Shown: positions 55,163 through 63,917 of the stretch, one piece after another
Layout: each line of letters begins with the position of its first letter
How positions within the stretch are numbered: position 1 is the stretch's first letter
From: JABFXX01 sp964419605
Lineage (GTDB): Bacteria; Myxococcota_A; Polyangia; Haliangiales; Haliangiaceae
Length of the DNA stretch: 64,000 bases
Reading direction: 5' to 3'
Assembly (NCBI GenBank): GCA_964419605.1
Contig: CAYQQM010000011.1
Coordinates: 17,505 to 81,504, forward strand
Position numbers and translations under genes: made by a program
Notes under the pieces: generated by a model
What the model saw: the letters and a program-made list of their open reading frames with translations, nothing else
Told to the model about the DNA's origin: nothing
Databases searched by the model: none

Positions 55163-56011
55163 ATGAAAACGCTTGGTCTGTTGATGGCATTACTGTCGGT
55201 GGCCTCGTGTCAGTCCGACACGAGGAACCTCGAGCACAAAATCGACGAGCTCAACAAGAAGGTGGACTTGCTGGTCGCAGGTGGGGGAGCGCGCGGTGGA
55301 CGCGGCCCTGATCGGCCGTCGCGGCCGGCACCCGACGCGGCAAAAACCTACGCTGTTCCGATCGATGGCGACGCGTTTGAGGGGCCCGCGGACGCAAAGG
55401 TTACCCTGGTCAAGGCGTACGACTATGCGTGCCCGTATTGCGAGAAGGTGCGCACCACGATGGATGACCTTCGCAAGAAATACGGCAATGACTTGCGCAT
55501 CGTCTACAAGCAGTTCGTCGTTCATCCGCAAACAGCGACCGTGAGCGCGCTCGCGTTCTGCGCCGCCGCCAGACAAGGCAAGGCGGCTCCAATGAATAAC
55601 CTACTGTGGGACAAAGGATTTAAGGCGAGAAATTTCGACAAGGATGCCGAAGGGGGGGGGCCGCCGCAAAAGTGTTGGGATAGCGCTGCCGGTTGCCCCA
55701 TCGCAATCGGTTTCGCTCAGGAGCTCAAGTTGGATGTTCCTAAGTTCAAGACCGACATGAAGGACTGCCAACAACTCATTCAGAAAGACATGCGCGACCT
55801 GCAGCAGTTTGGAGTTGGGGCAACCCCGTCCTTCTTTATCAACGGACGATTCATGTCGGGAGCGAGCCCGATCGAAACGTTCTCAGCTCTTATCGATGAA
55901 GAGCTAAAAAAGGCGAACGAGCGGATTCAGCAGGGCGCTTCCGCGGCCGAGTACTACAAGCAGTGGGTACTCGATAAGGGACTGAAATCCCTTGAAGTGC
56001 CGAAGGGCTAG
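55163..56011 (+). CDS. DsbA-like thioredoxin-fold lipoprotein
   Basis: 282 aa. The signal peptide MKTLGLLMALLSVASC ends in a lipobox Cys. A coiled coil (NLEHKIDELNKKVDLLV) and a Gly/Arg/Pro linker precede a thioredoxin fold with the CPYC active site in YDYACPYCEKVRTT and the cis-Pro in VGATPSFFINGRF. It fits the DsbA/BdbD-type group with extra cysteines (CWDSAAGC). It probably acts as an extracytoplasmic thiol oxidase or isomerase, which suits the many Cys-rich exported proteins of this genome. AAGGA lies before the ATG at 55163. Confidence 0.9.
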   Translation: MKTLGLLMALLSVASCQSDTRNLEHKIDELNKKVDLLVAGGGARGGRGPDRPSRPAPDAAKTYAVPIDGDAFEGPADAKVTLVKAYDYACPYCEKVRTTMDDLRKKYGNDLRIVYKQFVVHPQTATVSALAFCAAARQGKAAPMNNLLWDKGFKARNFDKDAEGGGPPQKCWDSAAGCPIAIGFAQELKLDVPKFKTDMKDCQQLIQKDMRDLQQFGVGATPSFFINGRFMSGASPIETFSALIDEELKKANERIQQGASAAEYYKQWVLDKGLKSLEVPKG

Positions 56012-56057
56012 ACGCGCAATGCTGGTAAGTTTGGAAAAACATAATAGTATTCATCTG

Positions 56058-56265
56058 TTGACCTTGACGTAATCCTTGACTCCACCGTTGAGTTCGACGG
56101 CGACGCATGACGATGACCCGACCGTTGACCAGCACCTTGCCCCCGCTGGGCACCCTCGACGTCAAGGCCGAGGTTCACGGTGGGGTCGACGTCCCTCGCC
56201 AGGGACTTCCAAGGGTCGTCGAACGTTGCCGTCAAGGTCAATGTTCGGGTCATCGTCAAGGTCAA
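56058..56265. repeat. Intergenic element bounded by 12-bp inverted repeats
   Basis: TTGACCTTGACG (56058-56069) and CGTCAAGGTCAA (56254-56265) are perfect inverted copies. Inside are further GTCAAGG/TTGACC-type half copies (for example 56231-56240). It fills most of the 385-bp gap before regB. The minus strand is open for 87 codons (56008-56271), a Thr/Leu/Asp-rich frame I do not believe is a gene. Confidence 0.5.
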
Positions 56266-56396
56266 ACTCATTGCGTCGCGATCTGCAAATCGTTTTCAAA
56301 GTACCACGTTACGCTTACGTGATCGGCATTGGCGCTGGTCGCGCAGTTCGACCCCAGAGCACCGGGTGGCCCCGGCGGCGCGCGTAGTTTGCCGTG

Positions 56397-57914
56397 ATGT
56401 CGTCCTCTGTCATCCCCGAGCGAAACTGGGTGAACATCCAGTGGCTCGCGCGGTTGCGTTGGGCAGAGGTGGGTGGGCAGGCCGTTACGGTGCTGGTTGC
56501 ACAATTCTTATTGGGGGGAAGCCTGCCGCTAGTGCCGCTGCTCGCTGTGATCGGCGTTGGGCTAGTATCGAACATCATCGTCGAGAGCTATTTCTTCGGC
56601 GACAGGCACCGTGGTGCGACGACGGGGTGGTTTCGCCGCGCTGGCGCCAGCCGTTCATTAGGTTGGCCGGCCGTCGCGCAAGGTCATTTGCGGTCAGGCG
56701 AGGCGGCGAAAGTGAGCCGAATGGGTCGACCGCGCGTCGGAGTCTGCGACGATGCGCGGGTCATTGCGGCGAACGAATCCCGTGGGAGGAGCGAGGAGCG
56801 GAGTGTACAAACAGTACTCGAGCACCGGAGCGACGAAGCCAACGAAGCGTCACCGCAAATGACCTGCGCGATCGTTGCGGAGTGGCAGTTGGGGCTGGTG
56901 ATGATGCTCGACATCGCGCTTCTCACGGGCCTGTTGTACCTCTCTGGGGGGCCACACAATCCGTTCGCGCTGCTTTACCTGGTGCAGATCGCGCTTGCAA
57001 CCGTCGTCGTTCGTGCGTTGTGGACTTGGATGCTCGTGGGGCTGTCATTTGTGGGATTCGGGATTCTGCTCGTCGCCCACCGACCGCTAAAGATTCCGGA
57101 CGACAGTCGCATGATCGGAGCGTGGGTAGCGCTCGGGGTGGCCTCGGCGTTCGTCGTGCATTTCCTGCAGCGCATCAACGGTGCGCTGAGCGAACGCGAG
57201 CGCGAGCTAACGGAGGCGCGCGGCCTTGCAGCACGCCAGGAGCGACTCGCGGCACTAGCGACGATGGCCGCCGGTGCGGCGCACGAGCTTTCAACGCCAC
57301 TTGGTACGGTAGCGCTGGCAGCCAAAGAGCTCGAGCGCGTACTCACCGGAGACCACGCAGCGGATGCGAGGCTCATTCGCGAGCAGGTGGGGCGCTGTCG
57401 CGCGATCCTGGAACAGATGGCACTGGGCGCGGGCACCGTCGGTGAGAGCATCGCCGCGTGTACCGTGGCTGAATTCGTCGACGATGCGCTGATTGGAATC
57501 CGGGAAACGCCACCTGTGGTGCGCGATATGGCGCGCGAAGTAGCTCTCGGAACTCTGCGCATTCCCAGGCGTGCTCTTGGTCAGGCGTTGCGGTCTCTGG
57601 TCACCAACGCGCAGGACGCATCTCCGGCCACTGCCGCCGTCGTGGTCGCAGTGTGGCGAACTGGCGAGATGATCGAGCTTGCGGTCCGCGATCGTGGCAG
57701 CGGGATTCCCGAGGAGGTAAGAGCTCGGATCGGCGAGCCTTTTTTCACCACAAAACCCCCTGGCCGAGGTATGGGGCTGGGGCTGTTTTTGGCGCGGGCG
57801 GTGATAGAAGGTGTGGGAGGGACGATGCGAATCGAGTCAGAGGCGGGTGGCACTGAGGTTCGCGCACGATTGCCTGCAGATGTGACGGGCCGCATGGTAT
57901 CCGAGCCGGTATGA
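56397..57914 (+). CDS. regB: RegB/PrrB-type redox sensor histidine kinase with in-frame element
   Basis: 505 aa. The membrane part includes the RegB quinone-site motif GGPHNPF (near residue 185), followed by an atypical H box (GAAHELSTPLGTVALA) and a GHKL domain (RDRGSGIPEEVRARI, GRGMGLGLFLARAVIE). RegB senses quinone redox state and phosphorylates RegA. Between the second and third membrane segments about 65 residues (93-158) are encoded by an inverted-repeat element at 56675-56870. A GTG at 56394 is an alternative start. Its stop overlaps regA as ATGA. Confidence 0.88.
   Translation: MSSSVIPERNWVNIQWLARLRWAEVGGQAVTVLVAQFLLGGSLPLVPLLAVIGVGLVSNIIVESYFFGDRHRGATTGWFRRAGASRSLGWPAVAQGHLRSGEAAKVSRMGRPRVGVCDDARVIAANESRGRSEERSVQTVLEHRSDEANEASPQMTCAIVAEWQLGLVMMLDIALLTGLLYLSGGPHNPFALLYLVQIALATVVVRALWTWMLVGLSFVGFGILLVAHRPLKIPDDSRMIGAWVALGVASAFVVHFLQRINGALSERERELTEARGLAARQERLAALATMAAGAAHELSTPLGTVALAAKELERVLTGDHAADARLIREQVGRCRAILEQMALGAGTVGESIAACTVAEFVDDALIGIRETPPVVRDMAREVALGTLRIPRRALGQALRSLVTNAQDASPATAAVVVAVWRTGEMIELAVRDRGSGIPEEVRARIGEPFFTTKPPGRGMGLGLFLARAVIEGVGGTMRIESEAGGTEVRARLPADVTGRMVSEPV
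56675..56870. mobile_element. About 196-bp inverted-repeat element inside regB
   Basis: The left end CGCGCAAGGTCATTTGCGGT (56675-56694) and the right end, read in reverse as CGCGCAGGTCATTTGCGGT, match over 19 bases with one indel; the core AGGTCATTTGCGGT is identical. The interior lacks its own gene and is translated in frame as part of the cytoplasmic loop of RegB. It is not the same sequence as the element at 52557. Confidence 0.72.
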
Positions 57915-58474
57915 ACTCGAACCCAGAGCATCGGCCATCGATCCTAATCGTCGATGATGATGAAGCGTATCGGGCGAGGTTAGCGCGTGCATTTGTGGAT
58001 AGGGGCTACGACGTTCGCATCGCGCACGATCACGACAGCGGTCTTGCATTCGCGACAACGGAGTCGCCGGAGTTCGCGGTCGTGGACCTGAAAATGCCTG
58101 GGAAGAGCGGTCTTGAGCTCGTCAAGGCGCTTCGCGACATCGACCCAGCAACCAAAACCGTGGTGCTGACCGGATATGGCAGCATCGCCACTGCGATCGA
58201 CGCGGTTCGTCTAGGTGCGACTCACTACCTCTCGAAGCCGGCGGACGCCGATGACATCGTTGCTGCATTTGCGCGCGCTGAGGCTCCTCCGCTCGAACCG
58301 CTCGATCCTCCCGATCGCGACTATCGCGCCCCTTCGCTGGCCCGCGCTGAGTGGGAACATATCAATCGCGTGCTGTCCGACGCGGGCGGCAACATTTCGG
58401 AGGCAGCGCGCCGCCTCGGTATTCACCGTCGGAGCCTGCAGCGCAAGCTTCAAAAGTACCCCCCCAGTAAATAG
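57911..58474 (+). CDS. regA: RegA/PrrA-type response regulator
   Basis: 187 aa. The receiver domain begins SILIVDDDEAYRARLARAF, with the phospho-Asp in FAVVDLKMPGKSGLEL and the conserved Lys in YLSKPADADD. A Fis-type helix-turn-helix lies at the C-terminus (LSDAGGNISEAARRLGIHRR). It is the partner of RegB and controls redox-responsive genes in known systems. It is coupled to regB by a 4-nt overlap and ends one base from the convergent hydrolase gene. Confidence 0.93.
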   Translation: MNSNPEHRPSILIVDDDEAYRARLARAFVDRGYDVRIAHDHDSGLAFATTESPEFAVVDLKMPGKSGLELVKALRDIDPATKTVVLTGYGSIATAIDAVRLGATHYLSKPADADDIVAAFARAEAPPLEPLDPPDRDYRAPSLARAEWEHINRVLSDAGGNISEAARRLGIHRRSLQRKLQKYPPSK

Positions 58475-59404
58475 CTATTTGCTCGGCTGCGCGGTCGAGT
58501 CGCTCGGGGCCGCTGAGCCTCGCGCGTCCTGGGGCGCACGGATCATGCCATTGGCAAACGTAGGCAAGCCGCCGAGCGGATGCTGCCAAGGTTGGTCGGC
58601 CAACAGTTCCACGGGCAGCCACCGCAACACCGAAGGCAGGACCACGCCTTCGGTCACGAGCGGCATATGCATGAATTGCGCGCGCACATAGACGGCGCGC
58701 GCGGTTCGCGCTTCGGGCGGCCAGGTGTCGTAGCTCGGGGGAACTCGATCGATGACGAACAGCTCCGGAATCGCGCGCGCAAGCTGCTCGTTCCACATGA
58801 TGGTGTCCTCGCCTATAGTGATGAACCGACGATGCGTTGACCCGCGGTACCACGCTTCGATGTGTTCGTCGTTCGCATACATCGCATCGATCAGGACCAG
58901 ATGATCGATCAGGGGTTCATCGAGCCACGCGCCGATCGTTCGAAATGCCCCGGAATGACCCACCACAGCGGTCAGGGCCATGCCGCGCGATACCTCAGCC
59001 TTGGCTTCCACCAGCTGAAGTAGCGCACCGAGGCTTGGGTAGTTGATCGGAACTTTGTTCGTGCTCGGAGCTTCAGGGACGATAAACATCGCGTTGAGCG
59101 CGCTCATGGCGAACTGCTCCGGTAGGTGATGGCCGATGTACGCGGAATCCGCATTGTCGTAGTAGCCATGAACGTAGAGGATCGTAGCGCCGGTATCGGC
59201 GCGATAGCTCTTCGGGATCCAGACGTGGATCGGGCCACGGGGGCCCTCGATGCGAAGGTGTTTCCCGGCGCTGACCGCCGTTGCTACGGGATGACTGGTT
59301 TCGCTGTTCCTACCTGGAAGGATCTCCTCAGCGATCGCCCAGCCGATCGAACACACCAGGGCAAGCGCGCCGATCGCGCCGATTGCGGTTGGAAAGCGCG
59401 GCAC
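58475..59404 (-). CDS. Exported alpha/beta-hydrolase-like protein
   Basis: 309 aa. The N-terminal signal or anchor is TAIGAIGALALVCSIGWAIA. The core has ATILYVHGYYDNADS (oxyanion loop) and VVGHSGAFRTIGAW (nucleophile elbow GHSGA), with VLIDAMYAND further on. This fits an alpha/beta-hydrolase; the catalytic acid and His are not assigned with certainty. It is downstream of the acyltransferase gene by 60 bp and may share its transcript, suggesting lipid or ester chemistry. Confidence 0.75.
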   Translation of the reverse strand: MPRFPTAIGAIGALALVCSIGWAIAEEILPGRNSETSHPVATAVSAGKHLRIEGPRGPIHVWIPKSYRADTGATILYVHGYYDNADSAYIGHHLPEQFAMSALNAMFIVPEAPSTNKVPINYPSLGALLQLVEAKAEVSRGMALTAVVGHSGAFRTIGAWLDEPLIDHLVLIDAMYANDEHIEAWYRGSTHRRFITIGEDTIMWNEQLARAIPELFVIDRVPPSYDTWPPEARTARAVYVRAQFMHMPLVTEGVVLPSVLRWLPVELLADQPWQHPLGGLPTFANGMIRAPQDARGSAAPSDSTAQPSK

Positions 59405-59464
59405 GCCCCGATAGTACCGCGTGCCACGCAGGACGTCGCGCTGCTGGCATTACTTGGGTTGCTT

Positions 59465-60583
59465 CTACCCAAAAAACGCTGGCAACACGGGTGACGTGCG
59501 CTGCTGCAATAGGCACTCGAGCATTTGTTGAATCGTGCCTCGAATCTGGTCTGCGAGCTGGTGCACGAGCAGGCGGTCGTTCGCGGAATCTGGGCCTGCG
59601 TCGATGTGAATCGGCGCGCCAAACTGCACCAGCCACTTGCTTGGAAGCGGAAATAACCCGGCAGGCCCAAGCCACGGGAAGGTGGGAGTCAGCGGGATCC
59701 ACGGGATGCCAATGTTCTTGGCGAACCACGTGATCTTGCCGAGCATCGGCGCCGCCTCTTCGGCTCCGACTACGGCGACTGGGATGATCGGGGCACCAGC
59801 GCGGATCGCGAGTTTGACGAAGCCGCCTCGGCCAAAACGCTGAAGGCGGTAGCGATCTTTCCACAGCTTGCCCATTCCCTTTTCACCTTCTGGAAATACA
59901 GCAACGATTTCACCGGCTCGCAACAGTCGCTCCGCGTTGGCCGGGTCTGCGCGAACTCCGCCGATGCGGTTCATGAGTGGGCCCAGCCATGGCAGATGAA
60001 ACACGGTGTCCTCGACCAGCGGCCGAACGTCCCGCCGCGCGGGATGATCGCGGCGAACCGCGTGCATGACCATCGCGCTGTCGTATGGGAGTGTCCCAGC
60101 GTGGTTGCACACCAACAGGGCTCGGCCTCGCGAGGGAATGTGTTCGAGCCCGGTAGCCTGGACGCGAAACCAGCGCGAATACAGGAACTCGAACAACCAC
60201 TCCCACCGCGCGGTGGCGCGTGGGTCGCGTCCGAAATCGTCGACGACGTCGCTGCGCCCCCACATGGCGAGTGCGCGCCACGGCCGCCACAGCTTCTCCA
60301 TCGGAAGTTTTCGCCGCATATCGATCGGGAATGCCGGCGATCGGTCGTGCTCGACTCGGCGCTCGAGCTCGCGCTGCGCCGCTGCACTCTCGCCGAGTTC
60401 GCTCGGGATGTAATTGGGAGCAATGTGCTCGGCGACCTTGTCGTAGTCGGAGCTTAGAAAACCTGGCGCTTCACCGGCTCGCGTCCATGCGCTTTGCCCC
60501 GGGTCTCGAGGGTCGGCTTCGCCAAACCAGTCTTCCTCGTCGTTGCCGAGGGCAGCGCCATAGGATCCTTCGTCATCGGTCAT
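59465..60583 (-). CDS. Lysophospholipid/1-acylglycerol-phosphate acyltransferase family protein
   Basis: 372 aa. The PlsC-like domain (about 120-330) shows VCNHAGTLPYDSAMVM (the NHxxxxPYD form of the H-x4-D motif), ADPANAERLLRAGEIVAVF and FPEGEKGMGK, followed by PIIPVAVVGAEE. The N-terminal 100 residues are charged and probably disordered. It transfers acyl groups to glycerolipids. The ATG overlaps the epimerase stop by 4 nt, so the two act together. Confidence 0.88.
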   Translation of the reverse strand: MTDDEGSYGAALGNDEEDWFGEADPRDPGQSAWTRAGEAPGFLSSDYDKVAEHIAPNYIPSELGESAAAQRELERRVEHDRSPAFPIDMRRKLPMEKLWRPWRALAMWGRSDVVDDFGRDPRATARWEWLFEFLYSRWFRVQATGLEHIPSRGRALLVCNHAGTLPYDSAMVMHAVRRDHPARRDVRPLVEDTVFHLPWLGPLMNRIGGVRADPANAERLLRAGEIVAVFPEGEKGMGKLWKDRYRLQRFGRGGFVKLAIRAGAPIIPVAVVGAEEAAPMLGKITWFAKNIGIPWIPLTPTFPWLGPAGLFPLPSKWLVQFGAPIHIDAGPDSANDRLLVHQLADQIRGTIQQMLECLLQQRTSPVLPAFFG

Positions 60584-61602
60584 ATCGTCGCCCTTGCGAT
60601 GTCGGTGGCTCCATCTTCTGGTGCGACGCCCAAAAAGTCGAGAATCGTGCGTTTGATGGATAAGCGTGGGGTGAATCCCAAGCTAGCGCGTGCGCGGCTG
60701 CCATCGGCCACACACATATACAAAAGGAAATCGAGGAACGACGGAGGGGAACCGACCAGTTGAGTAGCCCACAGTAGCTTGGTCAGCTGGCGTGCTGCGA
60801 TTTGCGGCATCGGAATCGGCACGCGGCCAAGCAGCGCGAGTACGGTCGTGTAGGGCAAAACCCCCTTACCAACAATGTTAAACGGTCCGGAGGCCTGGCC
60901 GTCGACGGCTCCAAACAGGGCGAATGCGGCGTCTTGCTCGTGAACAAACTGCATGAGCGGATCATGCCCCATGAGTACCGGGGCGATCGGCCGCGACAAG
61001 AATCGGGTGTACATGTTGGACACCGTCGGGCCGAGTAGGGGGGCGAAGCGCAGAACACATACGCTCACGTCGGGATGTTCGGTTGCAAAGCGCTGGATTT
61101 GGCGTTCGGCGCGCACCTTGTCGTTTACAAATCGCGAATCGCGGTGGCCCCGTAACTCGGCGTCCTCAGTCAGAAAATTCGGATTTCGGCGATGCGCGCC
61201 ATACACGAGCGTCGTCGATACCATGATGAGGCGTCGAGGTTTGTTACGGGCACACGCGTTCAAGACGTGCATTGTCCCTACGTCCTCTAGTTCGTGGGCC
61301 CATTCGGCTGCATGGGTAGGATGCGACAGGAACGCACCGTGGACAAATGTATCTACCCGAGCGGTTTGCAGAAGGACCGCGAGGTCGGCATCGACGCGGG
61401 GCTGGGTCAGATCGAGGTGGACGAATTCCACTTTGCCGCTTGAACGATGAAATGGCGGCCGAACGTCCAAGGCGAGCACCCTGGAACAGCTGGGATCCTC
61501 CTCGAGTCTGCGCAGCAATTCTGTGCCGAGAAACGTGCACGCCCCGGTGACCGCAACAACGCGGTCTGTTCGGGGCAGGACAGGGGGGGGGCGGGTCAGC
61601 AT
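60580..61602 (-). CDS. NAD-dependent epimerase/dehydratase-like (SDR) protein lacking the usual Tyr
   Basis: 340 aa extended SDR. The Rossmann motif VTGACTFLGTELLRRLEE is intact, as are the strand LIMVSTTLVYGAH and the catalytic Lys. The YxxxK motif, however, reads FVNDK, with Phe (TTT) replacing the catalytic Tyr. Either this is a binding protein or another residue acts as acid/base. It is co-transcribed with the acyltransferase by a 4-nt overlap and is divergent from mutL. Confidence 0.82.
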   Translation of the reverse strand: MLTRPPPVLPRTDRVVAVTGACTFLGTELLRRLEEDPSCSRVLALDVRPPFHRSSGKVEFVHLDLTQPRVDADLAVLLQTARVDTFVHGAFLSHPTHAAEWAHELEDVGTMHVLNACARNKPRRLIMVSTTLVYGAHRRNPNFLTEDAELRGHRDSRFVNDKVRAERQIQRFATEHPDVSVCVLRFAPLLGPTVSNMYTRFLSRPIAPVLMGHDPLMQFVHEQDAAFALFGAVDGQASGPFNIVGKGVLPYTTVLALLGRVPIPMPQIAARQLTKLLWATQLVGSPPSFLDFLLYMCVADGSRARASLGFTPRLSIKRTILDFLGVAPEDGATDIARATI

Positions 61603-61662
61603 GTCGCGGGAGTGTGGCGCCTAAATATCCCAGATCTCAGAGGGTCGTGGTAGGCCCGTGAG

Positions 61663-63901
61663 GTGCAAGCGGCGATTGCGGTATTGCCTCCGGAGCTTAT
61701 CGATCAAATAGCTGCTGGAGAGGTTATCGAGCGCCCAGCATCGGTGGTCAAGGAACTGATCGACAACGCGATCGATGCGGGGGCTCGATCGATCGCAGTC
61801 GAAACTCATGCCGGTGGGCGCGAGCTCATCAAGGTCGTTGACGACGGCGTAGGCATGACTCCAAACGACGCGGTGCTTGCGTTTGAGCGGCACGCCACCT
61901 CGAAATTGCGGGTGTTCGATGACCTATGGGGGCTCACGACGATGGGATTTCGCGGCGAGGCGCTGCCGGCGATCGCGAGCGTGTCTCGGCTCACGTTAAC
62001 GACTCGTCGCGCCGAGGCCGTCGCTGCGACGCGGGTCGTCATCGATTCAGGTCGTTTGGAATCGGTCGATGAGGTGGGGGCGCCGGTTGGAACCACGGTC
62101 GAGGTCGTGGGCCTGCTTCGCAACGTTCCCGCGCGGCTGAAGTTCCTCAAGTCGGACCCAACGGAAGCGTCGCATACTACCGATCTGGTTGTGAAGATCG
62201 CAATGGCGTACCCGGCGCTGCATCTAAGGTTGCGCCATAACGGGCGCAATACTCTCGATGTGCCGCCGGATCGCGACGTATTCGCTCGTGCTCAAGCGCT
62301 GCTGGGGAGGCGCACCGGCACGCGGCTCGTCACGTCGTTAGGAGAAGACGCCGGGGTGAGGGTAACGTGCGTGCTGGGCGCACCCGAATTGGCGCAGACG
62401 ACCGCCCGCGGTGTTCAGCTGTTTGTGCGACGCCGGCCGGTGCGAGACAGAGGCCTGCTTCATGCGGTTTGCGTTGGATACGGAGAGCTGGTGCCGCGCG
62501 GCAGATATCCGCTTGCCGTGTTGCTCGTCGACCCACCAGCGACAGCGGTCGACGTTAACGTTCACCCGCAGAAAGCGGAGGTGCGATTTGCAAACCCGGG
62601 CGCGGTTTGCGCTGCTGTACGCCACGTGGTTCAAGCGGCAGTTGCGCGCGCGCAGTGGGAGGTTGCCCCCAGCAGGTTACCGGTGGCGCTCAGTGGAACA
62701 CCCCCGCCGCCTCTGCCATTTGATGCGCCCGCAAGTGCGGCTGCAACCCGGTTCGCCGCCGAGCTTCGAGAGGTGCGGAATCCGTGGAACCATGACCGCG
62801 CGCAGGCGGATCTCGGTCTCGAAAGTCCCGGCCGCGCCGGGATGCGCAGCACTCCCGATGAGGGAGTGCGGAGGTGGAACGAAAGTCCCGGCCGCGCCGG
62901 GATGCGCAGCACTCCCGATGAGGGAGTGCGGAGGNNNNNNNNNNNNNNNNNNNNNNNNNNNNNNNNNNNNNNNNNNNNNNNNNNNNNNNNNNNNNNNNNN
63001 NNNNNNNNNNNNNNNNNNNNNNNNNNNNNNNNNNTGGAACGAAGGCGGAGTAGCTCGGTCGTGGGCACGCGAAATCAAACAGCGCGTCCTACAGGTGCGC
63101 GCGGCAGAGTCCGCCGACACGTCACATTGGGCCGGGCGACCCCATTCGGACCCGGCAGGAGTTGCGCTACCGACGCAAAGTAAAGCGAAGGCCCCGTTGC
63201 CTGAGGCTCTGGATAACCCCACCTACGCCGGACAGGGAGGCCGCGAACCCTTCGCAGACAGAGCCGGCAATTGGGCGAATCCGGGATCCTACAGCTCACT
63301 TGGCTACGTGGGCCAGCTCGACCTGACGTACTTGCTGTACCAAGGGGACCGCGGGCTCGTGATTATGGATCAGCACGTTGCCTTTGAATGGGTCGAGCTG
63401 GACTGCCTGGCACGCGGCGCAGACGCTGCCACGGGCGAGCTGTGCCCAGTGCGTGCTCAACAGCTGCTGATTCCAATCGGGGTCGACCTACGACCTGATC
63501 TAGCTATGCTCGCTTCCAACAACGCTGACTTGCTAGCCAAGATCGGGTTTCAGGTCGAGCCCACCGACGCGAGAACCCTCGTGGTTCGCGGGGTGCCGGC
63601 CGGATTCTCGTCCCGGCAACCTGGACCTGGTCAAGATCGCATGGATCCCATCAGGTTGCTTCGGGATGTTCTAGAACGTTGGGCGACTGCATCGACTGCA
63701 GAGGATCGACTGACCGACGCTTGGGCCGAGCTCGCCTGCCGCCGGTCCGTGCCTGCTGGCCAAGTTGTTACGCGGCACGAGGCCGAGCGGCTCCTTCACG
63801 CTTTGGATCGGGTCGCTTGCCCGGCTCGACTCCTGCACCGAAGGCCGTTGTTGATTCAGTATTCGCTTGCTGAAATCGGTCGCCGCTTCAGCGCGCTCTA
63901 A
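61663..63901 (+). CDS. mutL: DNA mismatch repair protein MutL, with tandem repeats and an assembly gap in the linker
   Basis: The GTG start at 61663 gives the standard N-terminus (LPPELIDQIAAGEVIERPAS). The GHKL ATPase shows ELIDNAIDAG, DDGVGM and GFRGEALPAIASV. The linker (from about residue 387) holds a 20-residue repeat, ESPGRAGMRSTPDEGVRRWN, then 100 Ns. The C-terminal dimerisation domain resumes at 63035 (LGYVGQLDLTYLLYQGDRG, IMDQHVAFEWVEL, ending SLAEIGRRFSAL). The two halves are in frame only if the true gap is a multiple of 3, which a whole number of 60-bp repeats would satisfy. The endonuclease motif DQHAxxE is partly altered (DQHVAFE). It recruits downstream repair factors after MutS. 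Confidence 0.93.
62821..62934 (+). repeat. 60-bp tandem repeat in the mutL linker
   Basis: Unit 1 is 62821-62880. Unit 2 is 62881-62934 plus TGGAAC after the gap (63035-63040). The visible parts are identical. Each unit holds two hairpins, CCCGGC/GCCGGG and GCACTCCC/GGGAGTGC. The run of Ns begins inside unit 2, so the true number of units is unknown. Confidence 0.95.
62935..63034. other. Assembly gap (100 Ns)
   Basis: Exactly 100 Ns, a common placeholder length. It lies inside a perfect tandem repeat, which explains why the assembly failed here. It should not be read as 100 real bases. Confidence 0.97.
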
Positions 63902-63917
63902 GGCGAATGTCCGTACG

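Noticed and set aside
55163..56011. DsbA-like protein as a selenoprotein because selC is nearby
   Set aside because: The active site uses ordinary Cys codons (CPYC), and no in-frame TGA is present in the gene.
56008..56271. 87-codon frame on the minus strand in the gap before regB
   Set aside because: Composition reflects the inverted repeats (Thr/Leu/Asp runs), with no ribosome site; it is more likely a repeat element.
62935..63034. mutL as a frameshifted pseudogene
   Set aside because: The apparent frame change comes from a 100-N placeholder; direct joining or any number of 60-bp units restores the frame.
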